NCBI GenBank assembly: GCA_033964015.1
Contig: CM066925.1
Coordinates: forward strand, 9,160,204-9,224,203
Origin: Scolanthus callimorphus
Taxonomy: Eukaryota > Cnidaria > Anthozoa > Actiniaria > Edwardsiidae
DNA length: 64,000 nucleotides
Reading direction: 5' to 3'
The position numbers and the translations under genes were made by a program. Positions within the stretch are counted from its first letter, which is position 1. Every line of letters starts with the position of its first letter. Below are positions 11,681-22,799 of this stretch, piece after piece. The notes beneath the pieces were generated by a model. It was not told where the DNA came from and searched no databases. It saw nothing but the letters and a program-made list of their open reading frames with translations.

Positions 11681-13543
11681 GAAGATGATGAAACAGTTGC
11701 TCGAGCAATATTATATCTTAAGCGCGATAAACGACCGACAAACAGAGAATTGAAAGACGAGAGCGTCGCAGTCAAGCGAATGGTGAGAGATTGGGATAGA
11801 TTTTGTTTCAAAGATGGAGTTTTGTACAGACAACGAGTAGAGGATGGCAACGAAACTTGTCAGTTGGTGCTGCCTACAAAGCTCAGAGAAAAATGCTTTT
11901 CTGGAATTCATGACAACATGGGACACTTTGCAGTAGCACGGACACTAGAATTGGCTCGTTCGCGATTTTGGTACCCTGGAATGGCCAAAGACATTGAAGA
12001 GAGAGTCAAGATGTGCAAGCCATGCACCTTGCGCAAGGTTCCGCATCCCCGTAAAGTCGCTCCATTAGTCAACATCACTTCCACAGAGCCCATGGAACTA
12101 GTCTGCATTGATTACCTGAAGCTGGAGAAGTCTAAGGGAGGTATAGAAAACATATTAATCATCACTGATCACTTCACACGCTATGCGCAAGCAATTCCTA
12201 CCACCAACCAAACAGCCAAAACGACGGCCCGTGTTATCTTTGACAAATTCGTAATCCATTATGGATTCCCAACACGGTTGCACAGTGACCAAGGCAGAAA
12301 TTTCGAATCCGATGTCATAAAGCAGCTCTGCAAGCTGGGTGGTATCGAAAAGTCGAGAACCACGCCTTATCATCCGATGGGAAATGGACTCTGTGAAAGA
12401 TTTAATAGAACCCTCTTGAATATGCTGGGTACTCTTACAGATGAACAGAAGTCCAGCTGGAAAGACTTTGTTTCCCCCCTAGTACACGCTTATAATGTTA
12501 CCAAACATGATTCAACGGGATACTCTCCTTTCTTTTTGATGTTTGGGAGACATCCAAGACTCGCAGTAGATGTCTACCTGGGAAACAATTCAACTGCCGT
12601 TGGAGAGGAACGCTCAGCAGAAGAAAAACAGGGGAAGGAGGTACGCTACATTGCTAATCTTCGCAAACGTCTAGATTATGCGTACAGGAAAGTAACTGAA
12701 AACACAGGAAAAGCCGCCCAGAAGAACAAGAAGTACTATGATCGTAAAGCACGTGAAAACAACCTTTCTCCGGGAGATAGCGTCCTTGTAAAGAATGTGA
12801 CGCCCACCGGAAAACTGGCAAACTTCTGGGAGAGCAACATTTATAAAGTCTTGCATAAGCCCAACAAAGATATTCCTGTGTATGAAGTTAAACGAGAAGA
12901 CGGAAAAGGAAAAAAGAGAATGCTACACAGAAATCTCTTACAACCTTGTAAACTTGACGCTACCATTGAGACACTAAAACAGTCAGGTGCATACAGAAAA
13001 ACAAAAACAAAAATGAAATCCCAAATTCAGCAGTGTGCGGAAGAAAAATCTCAAGGTCACGATTACTCGGAAAAGACGTCAAGCGACGACAGTGAAGAGG
13101 AGTCACCAAGTTACACACTCCGGCTGCGACCGAGGCCTGAGATTAGCAGAAGGCATGCCTTAACGAAGTCAAACGCTGCGTCAACTGGTGAGTGCGCTAC
13201 AACACTAGAGTTGAGCTCCCGAGCATCCAGTGTGGGTACAGCACCGCTAGATTGCGACCATGGTGTAGAGACCTCAAGTACCAGTAATGAAATAAGCTGT
13301 TCCAATTATCAGGAGGAAGGCTTTAACAGTGAGACAAGAGAAACGTCAGCTCGAAGTAGCGAACCGATCCCTGATTCTAGTAGCAATGAACCCACCACGG
13401 AAGTTGATTCTACTTGCAATGAAACTACCCTGGAAGTGGAAACGTCTTTGGAAATAGAAGGAATGCCTAGGCGATCTAACAGAATCCGCAGGGTGCCCGC
13501 CTGGATGGAAAAGCCAGAATGGGTTTGCTACGCGCACGTTTGA
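11681..13543 (+). pseudogene. pol: Pol part 2: integrase, same frame after a TAA
   Basis: Reading continues in the same frame directly after the TAA, so a single stop separates RNase H from integrase; there is no frameshift. The zinc-binding HHCC region includes HDNMGHF and CKPC. The catalytic core has D in VCIDYLKL, D in LHSDQGRNF and E in CERFNRTL. A chromatin-proximal GPY/F-like region follows (LSPGDSVLVKN to HRNLLQPC), then an acidic Ser/Thr-rich tail ending near VPAWMEKPEW. It can be made only by readthrough, from the internal start near 11750, or if the stop is a private mutation. All catalytic residues are present. Confidence 0.88.
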
Positions 13544-13670
13544 TGCTAAGTAATATAGAAACTGTCTTTTAGTTCATTTCCAGCTTCCCAGGAGGTTCAA
13601 AAACTTCACGGTAAGAAAGTCCTATGGATGTTTGTATTTATGTATTCCCCCCTCCCCTAAAAAAAAAACC

Positions 13671-13678
13671 GGGAAAGG
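13671..13678 (+). promoter_or_regulatory. Polypurine tract
   Basis: GGGAAAGG abuts the 3' LTR, preceded by an A-run. This is the expected plus-strand primer. Confidence 0.75.
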
Positions 13679-13889
13679 TGTAACATGGGTTCTCTGTGTT
13701 CACCTGAACGCGTGGGAGACTGGGCCGAGCAGGGCTTGAAGGGAACCGGCGCGCGAGTGTAGTGTGCGTGTTGGTTGGAACTTGGGCAGGTTGAGAGAAG
13801 TAATAGTTCTGCGATATCGGTCGAGGTCTCCTTTTAATAGTGCCCTGTACATTACAAGTAAGTTCTCCTGGAAATAAAAGGAGCTTGGT
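13679..13889 (+). repeat. 3' LTR, 211 bp, last 4 bases missing
   Basis: It matches 6357-6567 with no difference I can see, but ends at CTTGGT, where the 5' LTR continues TACA. It then runs straight into CTATAAAA, the same sequence that follows TTGGT at 6088-6092. Confidence 0.92.
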
Positions 13890-14153
13890 CTATAAAAATA
13901 GAAAATACAATTAAGAATGGAAAACAATAAAACATTTTAAACAGCCTAGCAATGGTAAACCATAATAACTGCAAGAAAAAAAAAATAGCGTAAGCTGTAA
14001 CGTGCCGTGTGAACCTGAAACCTGGATACTCTAGACTTCTTCCATGCTCCTTATAAATCTGAAAACTTGTTAGTCTAAACTAACAAAGTTAGATGCCATT
14101 ACATAACTTCATACATACCAAACATGACTTTACGTCATGCTACGAAAACAATG
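13890..14153. repeat. 264-bp flank, right copy
   Basis: This is a direct repeat of 6093-6356, apparently identical. Past ATG the sequence continues GAAAATTC, which is also what follows the third, diverged copy at 14776-14957. The right side therefore preserves the uninterrupted site. Confidence 0.9.
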
Positions 14154-14292
14154 GAAAATTCATTTTCATTCTCCTTCACCAGTTCATCCGAATGAAAAAT
14201 ATTTTCCCTTTCCTTCCTGCATGACTATTAATAAAAGACAACACAGTTATACGTTTTTTAAACGTTTGGCAGCTTGGTTCAGGTCTGAACAA
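14154..14292. repeat. Dispersed repeat fragment shared with 412-541
   Basis: From TTCATTCTCCTTCACC to GGTCTGAACAA it equals the blocks at 412-541 and about 1530-1661, then diverges. Confidence 0.8.
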
Positions 14293-14356
14293 GCTATGGA
14301 TATAACAAAGAAAGGGCAATATAGGTATTAACTAGCTTTTAGGCATGTAATTTACC

Positions 14357-14516
14357 TCAAACAAGATTTCGGTTCTCGATAACAACCGTTAGGAATATCC
14401 AGGCGTCGGATGTTTGCGAATCTCGTTTGCCTTCTTCTGAAAGAGGACCTTGGTTGCCTTTTCTTGGCCATTTTGGTTGACTTCTCATCGTCTGAATTGT
14501 CCACAAGCTCCTGTTA
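14357..14516 (-). CDS. Possible minus-strand terminal exon, unknown
   Basis: Reading the minus strand, an acceptor-like ATAACAG is followed by an open frame with acidic DNSDDEKSTK and then a basic, Arg-rich stretch (KKRQPRSSFRRRQTRF), ending in a stop near 14357. The composition is protein-like and the frame is too short to stand alone. It may belong with 14620-14776 as remains of a mobile-element gene. I do not recognise the family. Confidence 0.25.
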
Positions 14517-14619
14517 TACGCCTCTTATTAGCTTTTTGTATTTTATGAACAAGTCCTAATGTAGATTTCACAAACCTTTTGGCTTGTCTACACTTTGTCT
14601 CCTTGAATAAATTTAGAGT

Positions 14620-14776
14620 CTAAAGATTGGTTATTAAAATTCTTAAGCTTGCTAGGTTCAATTTGTCTCTGAACATTTTAGCCTCCAAATCTGATGAAAC
14701 ATCAATTTCGTTAGGTTTTGGCTTTCGAATTTCGGCTAGCCTAGCGCCAACATACGATTTGAATTTCTCCCCAAAA
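14620..14776 (-). CDS. Possible minus-strand exon, unknown
   Basis: An open minus-strand frame of about 50 codons contains GEKFKSYVGARLAEIRKPKP and reads as coding, then stops at TAG (14622-14620). It abuts dispersed repeat copy 3 (14776-14957) and lies upstream, in minus orientation, of the exon-like piece at 14357-14516. No function is assigned. Confidence 0.25.
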
Positions 14777-14957
14777 ATAGCGTAAGCTGTAACGTGCCGT
14801 GTGAACCTGAAACCTGGATACTCTAGACTTCTTCCATGCTCCTTATAAATCTGAAAACTTGTTAGTCTAAACTAACAAAGTTAGATGCCATTACATAACT
14901 TCACACATACCAAACATGACTTTAAGTCATGCTACGAAAACAATGGAAAATTCATTT
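14776..14957. repeat. Third, diverged copy of the LTR-flank repeat
   Basis: It matches 6186-6356 from AAAATAGCGTAAGCTG to GAAAACAATG and continues GGAAAATTCATTT, with small differences such as CACACATACC for CATACATACC. It shows that the flank is part of a dispersed family and documents the unoccupied insertion site. Confidence 0.88.
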
Positions 14958-16439
14958 CCGTAATTCCAGCGACATGTCAATCTACAACCGCTTCACCTCA
15001 CACCGATGAAATGACATCTAATCCGGATTAGTTATATGATGCTAAGGTTCACACAAACAAATGTCCTGCTTCTGGAAGTTGCAAGATAAAGCAACACGTA
15101 TGCCCTTACACCAATATGACAAGATTGTACCATTGTTAGGGTTGTATGCTCCCGTGCACGATAACGTAGTATAAATATATCCTCCGACGTTACTTTGAAC
15201 ACAAAGGAGACGAGGACCTGGAAATTGAAGAACATTTTTTTTTTAATTTCAAGAAAAGTATTTGATTTTGAAAATTTGAGAATAATATTTCACATGTTAG
15301 ATGAAAATTCACAATTCTAAGGAGTTTTAATTGCGTAGATGGTTCAATAATTCAAGTTCGAGTTAAGGTTTCTGTAAAGGCATTACGGAAAGAAAATTAT
15401 CTTTGCGCCGCAACTTAACTCTTTCACGACGGCGTGGTGATTTTAAAAATGCAGGGTTTTAAAGAGTGTCAATACAACAACCCCCCCCCCCCCTCAGTTT
15501 TTTATGTACACCAATCAATGACAGCTGACCATAATAACTAGGGCTCAGATATTCAAACGAGGCCATGTTGATCAGAGAAGCCATTTTTAACGGCCAGCTG
15601 GAACTAGTGTCACGCTGCACAAAACAGCTAAATTTTGGTATTTTTTGGGCGTTTTCTCATTTCTCAGAGTGCTGGGGACATCATGAAGTCTTTTGACAGC
15701 ATAATTCAGCACTTTCTCAAAGAACCGAGCTAAGTGCAAGGTATTTTTACCAGAAATTGCTCCTGAAATTCGACAATGGTGGCAAGAAAAATATTCTGGG
15801 AAACATACCTGAGCTCTGAGAAACGAGGCAGTTTGAAGCCATGTCAGACTTCTGATTTAGATATTTCACAATGTTTGCTAGACAAAAAGCCCAACATTGT
15901 GCTACTTGGCAGGCATGGCTTCAGACTTATATATATTTTACAAGATTTAAAGTTGGGAGACCTCTATGGTTGGTTGTGTACAAGTTACCAGCATGCTCCA
16001 CGGGCGTGGACGTTGAATTTTCTTGTTTGCAAGTGCTTGAGAAGAAAATGCCTACACTCTGGCAGTCTATTGGATCTCAAATGCTAGAAAATAGGTTAGT
16101 GCAACTGCAGAAGGTATGTTTGTTGCTTGTAACTTGACATTTGGGAAGATTTCACTGTACTAATCGAGAATAAGAGAATCAAACATAGACATTTAAAGCC
16201 CTCGTTACGCCACCACAAAAGAAGATCGAGTGAGCATTTGTAAAGTGAGTTTGAAAATAAAAGCAAAATGCACGCCTAGAGCCTAGTCATTTACGATTTA
16301 ACATGTTAATCAAGATATCAGCTATCTACATTGGCAGTATTTATGATCTTGTGACAAAAAAATATTGTGTTAGAATTTTTGAAGCCATCGATCATGGGTG
16401 ATCGATATTTACAGGGGCCGTCTGGAAAGAGTTAAGCTA
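14958..16439. other. No gene recognised
   Basis: A poly-C run sits at 15481-15493. Overlapping frames at 15776-16137 (103 and 88 codons) have no recognisable domain or splice context. Confidence 0.5.
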
Positions 16440-16810
16440 TTATAATCAGCTGTCGCATTTTTTACAATTTGTGGCCGCAAAATTTAACATAAAATATTTT
16501 TCAAGTGAAAAAATATAAGTTCCCTCAAACGGTTCTTTTAGGATTTATCATAACGACACCTAAAATTTGACGCCGATATTTTCAATCGTGCGAGGTCAGG
16601 AGCTTCTCGAATACTAGGAAAAGCGTGTAAAATGAATTTAATTACAAAAAATGAGTGGCTGGCAATACAAATAAATGGGCTATAGAAGTCCAGGAAAACA
16701 GTCGACGCGTCATTTGAGTTTTTCGAAATTGCTTATTATGGATTTCTAAATGTTTACCTTTCCCGAGACCTTAATCAAAACAACTCGGGCACCATACAAC
16801 GCGGATAAAA
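16440..16810. repeat. Segment paralogous to 49860-50120
   Basis: Both stretches share, in order, a GTGGCC(G/C)GATAATTTA-like block, ATATTTTTCAAGTGAAAAAA, TTCCCTCAAACGGTT, GACGCCGATATTTTCAATCG and ATGTTTACCTTTCCCGAGAC with moderate divergence. The other copy is directly upstream of a MAM exon. Parts also match 24927-25060. No exon is visible here. Confidence 0.6.
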
Positions 16811-17387
16811 AGAGGCACACCAAGTTCACAATGAGGAATAAGAAAAGACCATTATAAGATAATCCCGAATTGGAAGAGTTACTTTTGCAAAACATTGAAT
16901 ATTCCCTTTAGTTAAGTTATAACATGGTAATACTTCCTTTTAGTTTTATTTAAGTTACAATAAGGTTTCACTTTAGTTTCAATACATATTTTAAGCTAAA
17001 AGTACATTATTCGAAAGCGTAGTTGTCGGAGACATTAACGCACCGAATAATGAGAATAATGTGGTAGAAGAAATTGAATCTTTAATATTGAAAACAGACA
17101 TCTCATACGGAACAAATCAAGTTACAAAAGACTGGAAATGGATAACACCATTGCACGTAGGTCTCATACATAGTTTTGCACCTATTTTCAGCAGTCTTCT
17201 GCACTATTTAAGCTAGATACATATTAATGAGCATCACTTCGCACGACAATCGGAAGGTTAAAGCCATGCCTTACAGAGCTCCTACTACTACATGGCCGGG
17301 GCTAATAGTCCTATAGGCCCACAAGTCCAAGTTGTAAGTTGTTCATTTTCGTTTTTTCCTTTTTATTCCGTCCGTTTCGCATTACTA
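16811..17387. other. No gene recognised
   Basis: AT-rich sequence leading into the repeat array. One frame at 17292-17480 lacks support. Confidence 0.5.
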
Positions 17388-18310
17388 AGTCACAGGGTTG
17401 ACAGAAGCTTAGCCGCCGGGACGGCCGAACCTGTTTGTACTATTTGTATTGCAAAAATTCCATGCGACCTCTTGGTCTAAGAGTCTATAGTGTGCATTTC
17501 TTTTAGTCACTGGGTTGACTCGTAATGTTATTTGAGTTTCTCTGGTCGCTGGGTCGACAAGTCTGCACTTATTTACTGAGTTGTCACTGGGTTGACGTCA
17601 AGTTTTAATGGTTCTCGATCGCAGAGTCGACTTGTGTACTTTCCTTTCGTCACTGGGTTGACTTGAAACGCATTTCTTTTAGTCACTGGGTTGACGAGTC
17701 TACACTCATTTAGTCACTGAGATGACGCAACGTTTACATGAGTTCTTGGTCGCAGAGTCGACTAGTGTGCACTCTTTTAGTCCTTTTAGTCACTGGGTTG
17801 ACTCATAATGTTATAATGTCACTGGGTTGACGAGTCTACGCTCATTTAGTCACTGAGATGACGCAAAGTTTTCATGAGTTCTTGGTCGCAGAGTCGACTA
17901 GTGTGCAGTCTTTTAGTCACTTGGTTGACTCGAATTGTTAACGAGTTTTTCTTGGTCGCGGTCGACACGTCTGCAGTCATTTAGTCACTAGGTTGACACA
18001 AAGTTTTAATGGGTTTCTTGTTAGCATGGTAGATTAGTGTACATTCTGTCAGTCACTGAGTTGACTCACAATATAAACGAGTTATGGTCGCTGGGCCGAC
18101 GATTCTGTACTTATCTGGTCACCGTGTTTACGCAAAATTCTAGGTTTCTTGGTTGCTAGTCTACTAGTAGTTTACATTCTATTAGTCACTGGCTTGACTC
18201 AAAATGTTAACGAGTATTTTCCTGGTCGCTGGGCCGACGAGGTATTTTTCTGATATTTTTAGTCACTGGTTTGACACAAAATTTTACCAGTAATATTCGC
18301 TACAATTAGC
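17388..18310. repeat. Degenerate higher-order repeat array built on TCACTGGGTTGAC
   Basis: A 13-mer of the form TCRCTGRGTYGAC recurs about every 31-40 bp (for example 17507, 17546, 17584, 17619, 17650, 17683, 17714, 17750). Four subtypes tend to follow in order: TCACTGGGTTGACTCG, TCGCTGGGTCGACGAG, TCACTGAGTTGACGCA and TCGCAGAGTCGACTAG, making a higher-order unit near 140 bp. Decay increases to the right. A further unit at about 19115-19165 lies beyond the MITE at 18402, so the array once continued. Confidence 0.85.
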
Positions 18311-18401
18311 TCTACTGGTTACAAACCCTACTTGTCTCTTTTCGTTCACTCATACTGGTTTACAAAATTTTACCGAGCTTTTCTTTACGCTTAGTTTACT
18401 A

Positions 18402-18838
18402 CAGTAAAAACCCGCATAAAAGAACAGGTGTTTTGGGGATTCAGGCTGATTTTGTTCTTATACAATGGGTGTTTTATGCAAAATCAGCCTGAAGATGTTC
18501 TTAAGGTGTTCTTAAAATTGTTTGTTGACATCAAATACTGCATACACTACCAACATTCAAATAAAGAATGTGATTGGTGGAAAGGTGATAGTCTTTAGTA
18601 ACAACAATTAGTTAAAAAACAATTGCTAAATGTACCCTGAAATTTCTGCTGTATTGTGTGTGCATGGTCTAGAACATTCTTTTGATCTCCTCGGTACTCT
18701 ACCACACAGTGGGTTACTGTACTCAAATATATAAGAACAATTTTCATTTTTCAGTCTGCATGGTATAAGGTACCTTTTTGTCCAAATTTCAGAGTGAGTG
18801 TTCTTAAACCACTTGTTCTTTTATGCGGGTTTTTAATG
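18402..18838. mobile_element. MITE with TA duplication, Tc1/mariner-like ends
   Basis: The left end CAGTAAAAACCCGCATAAAA and the right end, read inverted, CATTAAAAACCCGCATAAAA continue as near-matching inverted repeats of about 28 bp. TA flanks both ends (18400-18401, 18839-18840). The 437-bp body has an inner inverted pair around TTCAGGCTGATTTTG and no transposase. It sits in the decayed end of the repeat array. Confidence 0.85.
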
Positions 18839-19165
18839 TATTATATAAGTGTGTATTCGTTTTGTGTTCTATTTTCTATAGTATTTCTATTCGGTCAGCG
18901 AATTATAAGATATTTATTCTGTCCAGCACTTCATTATCATAATACGCTTCGTTTGGTATGCTGGCCGCGCTTCGCCGGTCTTATGTTATGTAATCCGTCG
19001 TACAAAGCCAACCAAAGTTGGGTTCTTACAATCAATATTCACTCTTTGTCGATTTGATTTGTTTCGACCTGGACGCATAGACTTTGAGTTGATAATGTAT
19101 TACTTCTATTAATAATCTATACTCGTGTAGTCTACACTCATTTAGTCACTGAGTTGACGCAAAGT

Positions 19166-20689
19166 TTTTAAGGGTTTCATTTTGACTTATCTTTGTTTAC
19201 TTAACTTCAGCTTCGGCCTCTATAATTTTCTCGTAGTTCATCTCATTTTTTTTTTCCCATGCTTTTCTAGGTTTTATGTTTTCTTGCACACCCCCTTCCT
19301 TCTCTTTTGTCCATACTCACTACTAGGGTTGAGGGGTCCCTACCCCTTTTCCTCTTAGGTAATTTTGGAGTGTCAGTCTTGGAAAAGACCTCTAAACTGG
19401 TCTTCTCGGAATATCGTACTCCAAGGCTGTCCTCCCTGGGCAAGGTTTTTTTCATCCATATTTTCTGTCTTTCTTTTCGGCCTCTCCTACTATTATTTTC
19501 TTGGTTATCTTTTCCCAGTTCTTCTCCCCTACGTTGTAAGGTGTCTCGCACATTAGATTAGGAGGTCTACCCTACATTTAAGCGCTTGTAGACGAGTCGT
19601 GGGTTTCATCTCCTAGTATTTGCCCAGGGAGTGACAGCCTGTACTCTCACACATCAGGTATTTTGTCAGTCACGCAATAGCAGGTCTAGCCATAGTATAC
19701 CTTCCTCTCTCCTTTCCACTCCGCTACCCTCTGCATTTTCCGCTGGGAATATATACATAGTTATCTTATCTGCCAGGAACTTTTCTCCTATGCCTATTTT
19801 CCTCAATCCACAGAGGTCTTAGATTGGGTTGTATATAGAGTAGATGTTTACAAGTATTTTGAGCGTTTTTAGGGTAAAATTATCTATGTGGCAAGGGGGT
19901 GCAACTGTGTGGTCACGTAGTACGACGTCATCTATGACGTCATCGGACGACAAAGATATATGTCTTGGCAATTGATGAACCTTGAGCAACTTAACTTGGT
20001 TGAAGTTGTTTAAGTAGCAAGGGGGTGCAACGGCCCGTGGTCAGGTAGTATTTTTGGTGATTGGCTATGCTCATAGGCTGCCTAGCTTTGTCTCATTGTA
20101 ACCAGAAGCTACGGTTTTAGCCAGTGCCTAAAATATATATATTATTCCCTCTTCCGCTGACAGCATAAAGCAATTGCATTTTCTATTTGCGCTATAGCAT
20201 AGATTCCGTTCAACCTCCCCGCGTATACATACTTTTACATTTACACATTTTTCTTGCGCTTTTCGGTCTCTTGGTGTTGTTTTATTAAATTAAGATGAGA
20301 TTGGGAAGGAGTAAATCGTGTAAATATTCTAGGCTGGTACTATAGCTATTCATTCCTGTGCAACCAACGTTTTCTCCCATAGCTTATAGAGTGAAGAAGA
20401 GCGCTGTAAATAGATCACTATACATACCGCTTATATAATATGTGAGACTTGATGGATAAATTGCGCATACTGGCTGCTACACTAATTTTAATTTCCCGAT
20501 TCTCTTAAATAGCAGTACACATCTTACAATTATATGAGATGCTTGATAGAGACATTGCACTATCATGCTGTAGCGCGCATGCGCGGTTGTAACTGTTTTA
20601 TTGTAGACACTCTGAAGAACAGCTGAAGTTACAGGTCGATACTGTCGTTTCTATTTCTAAATTATGAGTTCTATCATGACGCGAGGGAA
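19166..20689. other. Non-coding, with a short direct repeat
   Basis: GCAAGGGGGTGCAAC followed by a GGTCA(C/G)GTAGTA block occurs at 19892 and again at about 20014, 122 bp apart. The pyrimidine-rich 19240-19560 gives overlapping frames on both strands that look compositional. No gene is recognised. Confidence 0.5.
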
Positions 20690-21780
20690 ATTTGGTATTT
20701 AAATTTTCCCCGTAAATCAAGGAATTATTTGTAGAATTCCCGACGCTGCTGGCGAAAGATTGTTTAATATTTCAGGCAATTGGTTCGGGTTGTGATTTGC
20801 GAGAGCATGATATTTTATCCTTCAGCCAATCAAGCAAGGGGATCAACAGTGTGGAGCCAATCCAGCGCCGTGCTACCAGGTTTGTTTGTCATGATTACAA
20901 GAGGGACAGTAGTGTCTCAGCAATGATCGACACACTAGGCTGGGAATCCGTGGAGGCTCGACGCAGAGCAAGGGACTTATATATGTTTTTTTAAGATACA
21001 GAATAGCGTAGTTGACATATCATTCCCTTCTGAACTCGAGTAATCATTCCAGAACTAGAGGCCATGATCTTAAGTTTTGACAGCGAAATACAGACGGTCG
21101 TGACCCGACCAAGAAACAGGTGAATGATTTCTTTATTTAAAGATTTTTTAGGTCTTGAGAGTTATTAGTCATGATATTTTATCGTTCATGGCAATTTACA
21201 TCTAACTCTTGCAGGATATATGATTTTTTCTTTCATTTTCCTTAATAAAACAACTCTTGCATTATATATGGCAAGAGTTAAAAGATTTTTGGGAAAACGT
21301 CGGAGCTAGCGTTTTTTAGTCGACTTGGAAAGCGTTCAGTGTGTTAGTAAGGCTTTCGTTTTTGAATTAATCATAGTTATAGCAAGAACTATTCCTATTA
21401 AAGTTACTGTTTGGCAATTTGTGCAGCTCCATATTCTCCAATTTAAACAATTACAGATGAAACTCTTGGCAATTGGCGATGCAAACACTTAACCAGTATC
21501 GATCTAATGTATTTAGCTTTTGGATCCAACTTTTTTTATGCGTTTCTTTCGGGAAAATTACCGGCAAAGGGAACTACTCTACCGATGGTCGTAGGTTCGT
21601 CTCTTTGTCGAAGTCTTCCTGTGTTTGCGACGGTTGGACGCTTATAGAAATAAAGAATCAGAAGAATTTATTCTCTTCTATATCTTAGACAATTCTTAGT
21701 CGTATGGCTATGCGCACCAACCGCGATGCGAGTCCGCGGTGGCGATAAAACAACATTCACATTTCCAAATGTTACATATG
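20690..21780 (+). pseudogene. Decayed duplicate of the 5' region of the SRCR/MAM gene
   Basis: Blocks here match 26040-26500 in the same order: the ATTTTCCCCG...ATTATTTGTAGAATTCCCGACG region, a GCGACGGTTGGACG...AAATAAA block, and finally GCGATGCGAGTCCGCGGTGG, which corresponds to the start codon context of the first coding exon at 26469. After the ATG the frame loses the hydrophobic signal-peptide core. A LINE scrap (20797-21040) has landed inside it. Confidence 0.5.
20797..21040 (+). pseudogene. LINE reverse transcriptase C-terminal fragment
   Basis: Residues IQRRATRFVCHDYKR and DTLGWESVEARRRARDLYMF match the C-terminal tail typical of CR1/L2/Jockey-like LINE ORF2. A T-run near 20985 shifts the frame, after which KIQNSVVDI continues in another frame. 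Only about 80 codons remain. Confidence 0.75.
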
Positions 21781-22389
21781 TACATATAGATATTTAGTAA
21801 CTTCTATATCTTTTTTGTTTTGTTTTTCAATTTTGTTTGAATTCAAAAGACATAGATTTATGCAAGGAAATGCCTAGAGCCCAAATGTACTGCTGGTTTT
21901 CTAGTTAGACACTAGGCAAGTAATGTTATAATGTTTTTGTAGGTTTTGTAGGTTTATAACAAGTAATCTTATAATGTTTTTGTAGGTTTCTCTGACTATA
22001 GGAACAAACACTGAGGCGCAAGCAAAGCAGTAGCAAGTGCAAATAGCTGAGCTAAGCGTGCATGTGTACAAAAAAGACAAAAACATAGAAAAGCGAAACT
22101 GAGTTTATAGTATGTCTAGTTAAGGTATAGATATAGGTAAATTTTGCTAACATTGGCAAATTTGCTTTTTTCGATTTTTCGTGACGTAGCTGTCTTTGCG
22201 CGTGCCTCGTACTTGATTGGCTAAGTACAACTGGCTTTCAAGTAAGGGACGGAGCTAGCCAAACAACCGCGAAAGCCTGGAAAAACTTTGGAGGGAGGTT
22301 TTTAGCGATTCGATTTTGACGAAAAATGTCCTACTTCTCGGAGTTCTAGGTCGGACCTGTTTTAAGATTTTGACCGCAAATTTACGGAG
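21781..22389. other. No gene recognised
   Basis: It includes a short tandem duplication around TTATAATGTTTTTGTAGGTT (21933-21990). Otherwise nothing is supported. Confidence 0.5.
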
Positions 22390-22590
22390 ATGATAGACGC
22401 ATGTAGTATTGAGAAAACCGTGTGCGCGATTTTTGATTTTCTTTTCCAAATAAATTTTATGAGTAATTTTCCAGTAAAAAAACGTAAAAAAAATCGAAGT
22501 TTAACCTTAGAACGTGATATTTTATGAAATATTTTGCAAATCGAAAATCGCGCGCACGGTTTTTTAGAACATTCATCTGTTATCATAATT
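22390..22590. mobile_element. Foldback/MITE, about 50-bp imperfect TIRs
   Basis: The left arm, with ACCGTGTGCGCGATTTTTGA (from 22419), pairs with the right arm TCGAAAATCGCGCGCACGGT (to 22560). Outside these, GATGATAGACGCATG pairs imperfectly with CATCTGTTATCAT. The spacer is A/T-rich and non-coding. Confidence 0.7.
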
Positions 22591-22799
22591 CAGTTTAAAG
22601 CGGCCGCGTTTAATTAATCCCAAACATCCTGGAACTCTTATTGCAAACACACTGCGTTTTGTTTTGGGCCCAAAATCTTGAGTTTGGTTATAAATTCGAC
22701 TAAATAGTTTATACGTCCAAAAAGTTCATTCTTTTAGCTTCAAAATGATACCAAAGTCGGCTTTTTAGGTTCAATTGCGACCCGACACGTATTTTTTTT

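Larger units (their letters stand above)
6357..13889 (+). mobile_element. Ty3/gypsy-type LTR retrotransposon, about 7.5 kb
   Basis: The order is 5' LTR, tRNA-Lys-type primer-binding site, 1.2-kb leader, gag, protease-RT-RNase H, integrase, purine tract, 3' LTR. RNase H before integrase is the Ty3/gypsy (Metaviridae) order. The two LTRs look identical over 211 bp, which implies a recent insertion. Pol is interrupted by one in-frame TAA. No env-like ORF follows integrase. The 3' LTR lacks the last four bases of the 5' LTR and joins the host flank at a shared TTGGT. Confidence 0.95.

Noticed and set aside
13544..13678. env gene of the LTR element
   Set aside because: Only about 130 bp separate the end of pol from the 3' LTR; there is no room for an envelope.
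15776..16137. Two overlapping frames of 103 and 88 codons
   Set aside because: They have no recognisable domain, poor coding composition and no splice signals; chance frames are the simplest view.
17388..18310. CRISPR-like array of 13-mers
   Set aside because: The spacers fall into four related subtypes rather than being unique, and there are no cas genes or other bacterial features.
19267..19561. Overlapping frames on both strands
   Set aside because: They arise in a pyrimidine-rich stretch, and opposite-strand Lys/Arg/Glu richness follows from base composition.
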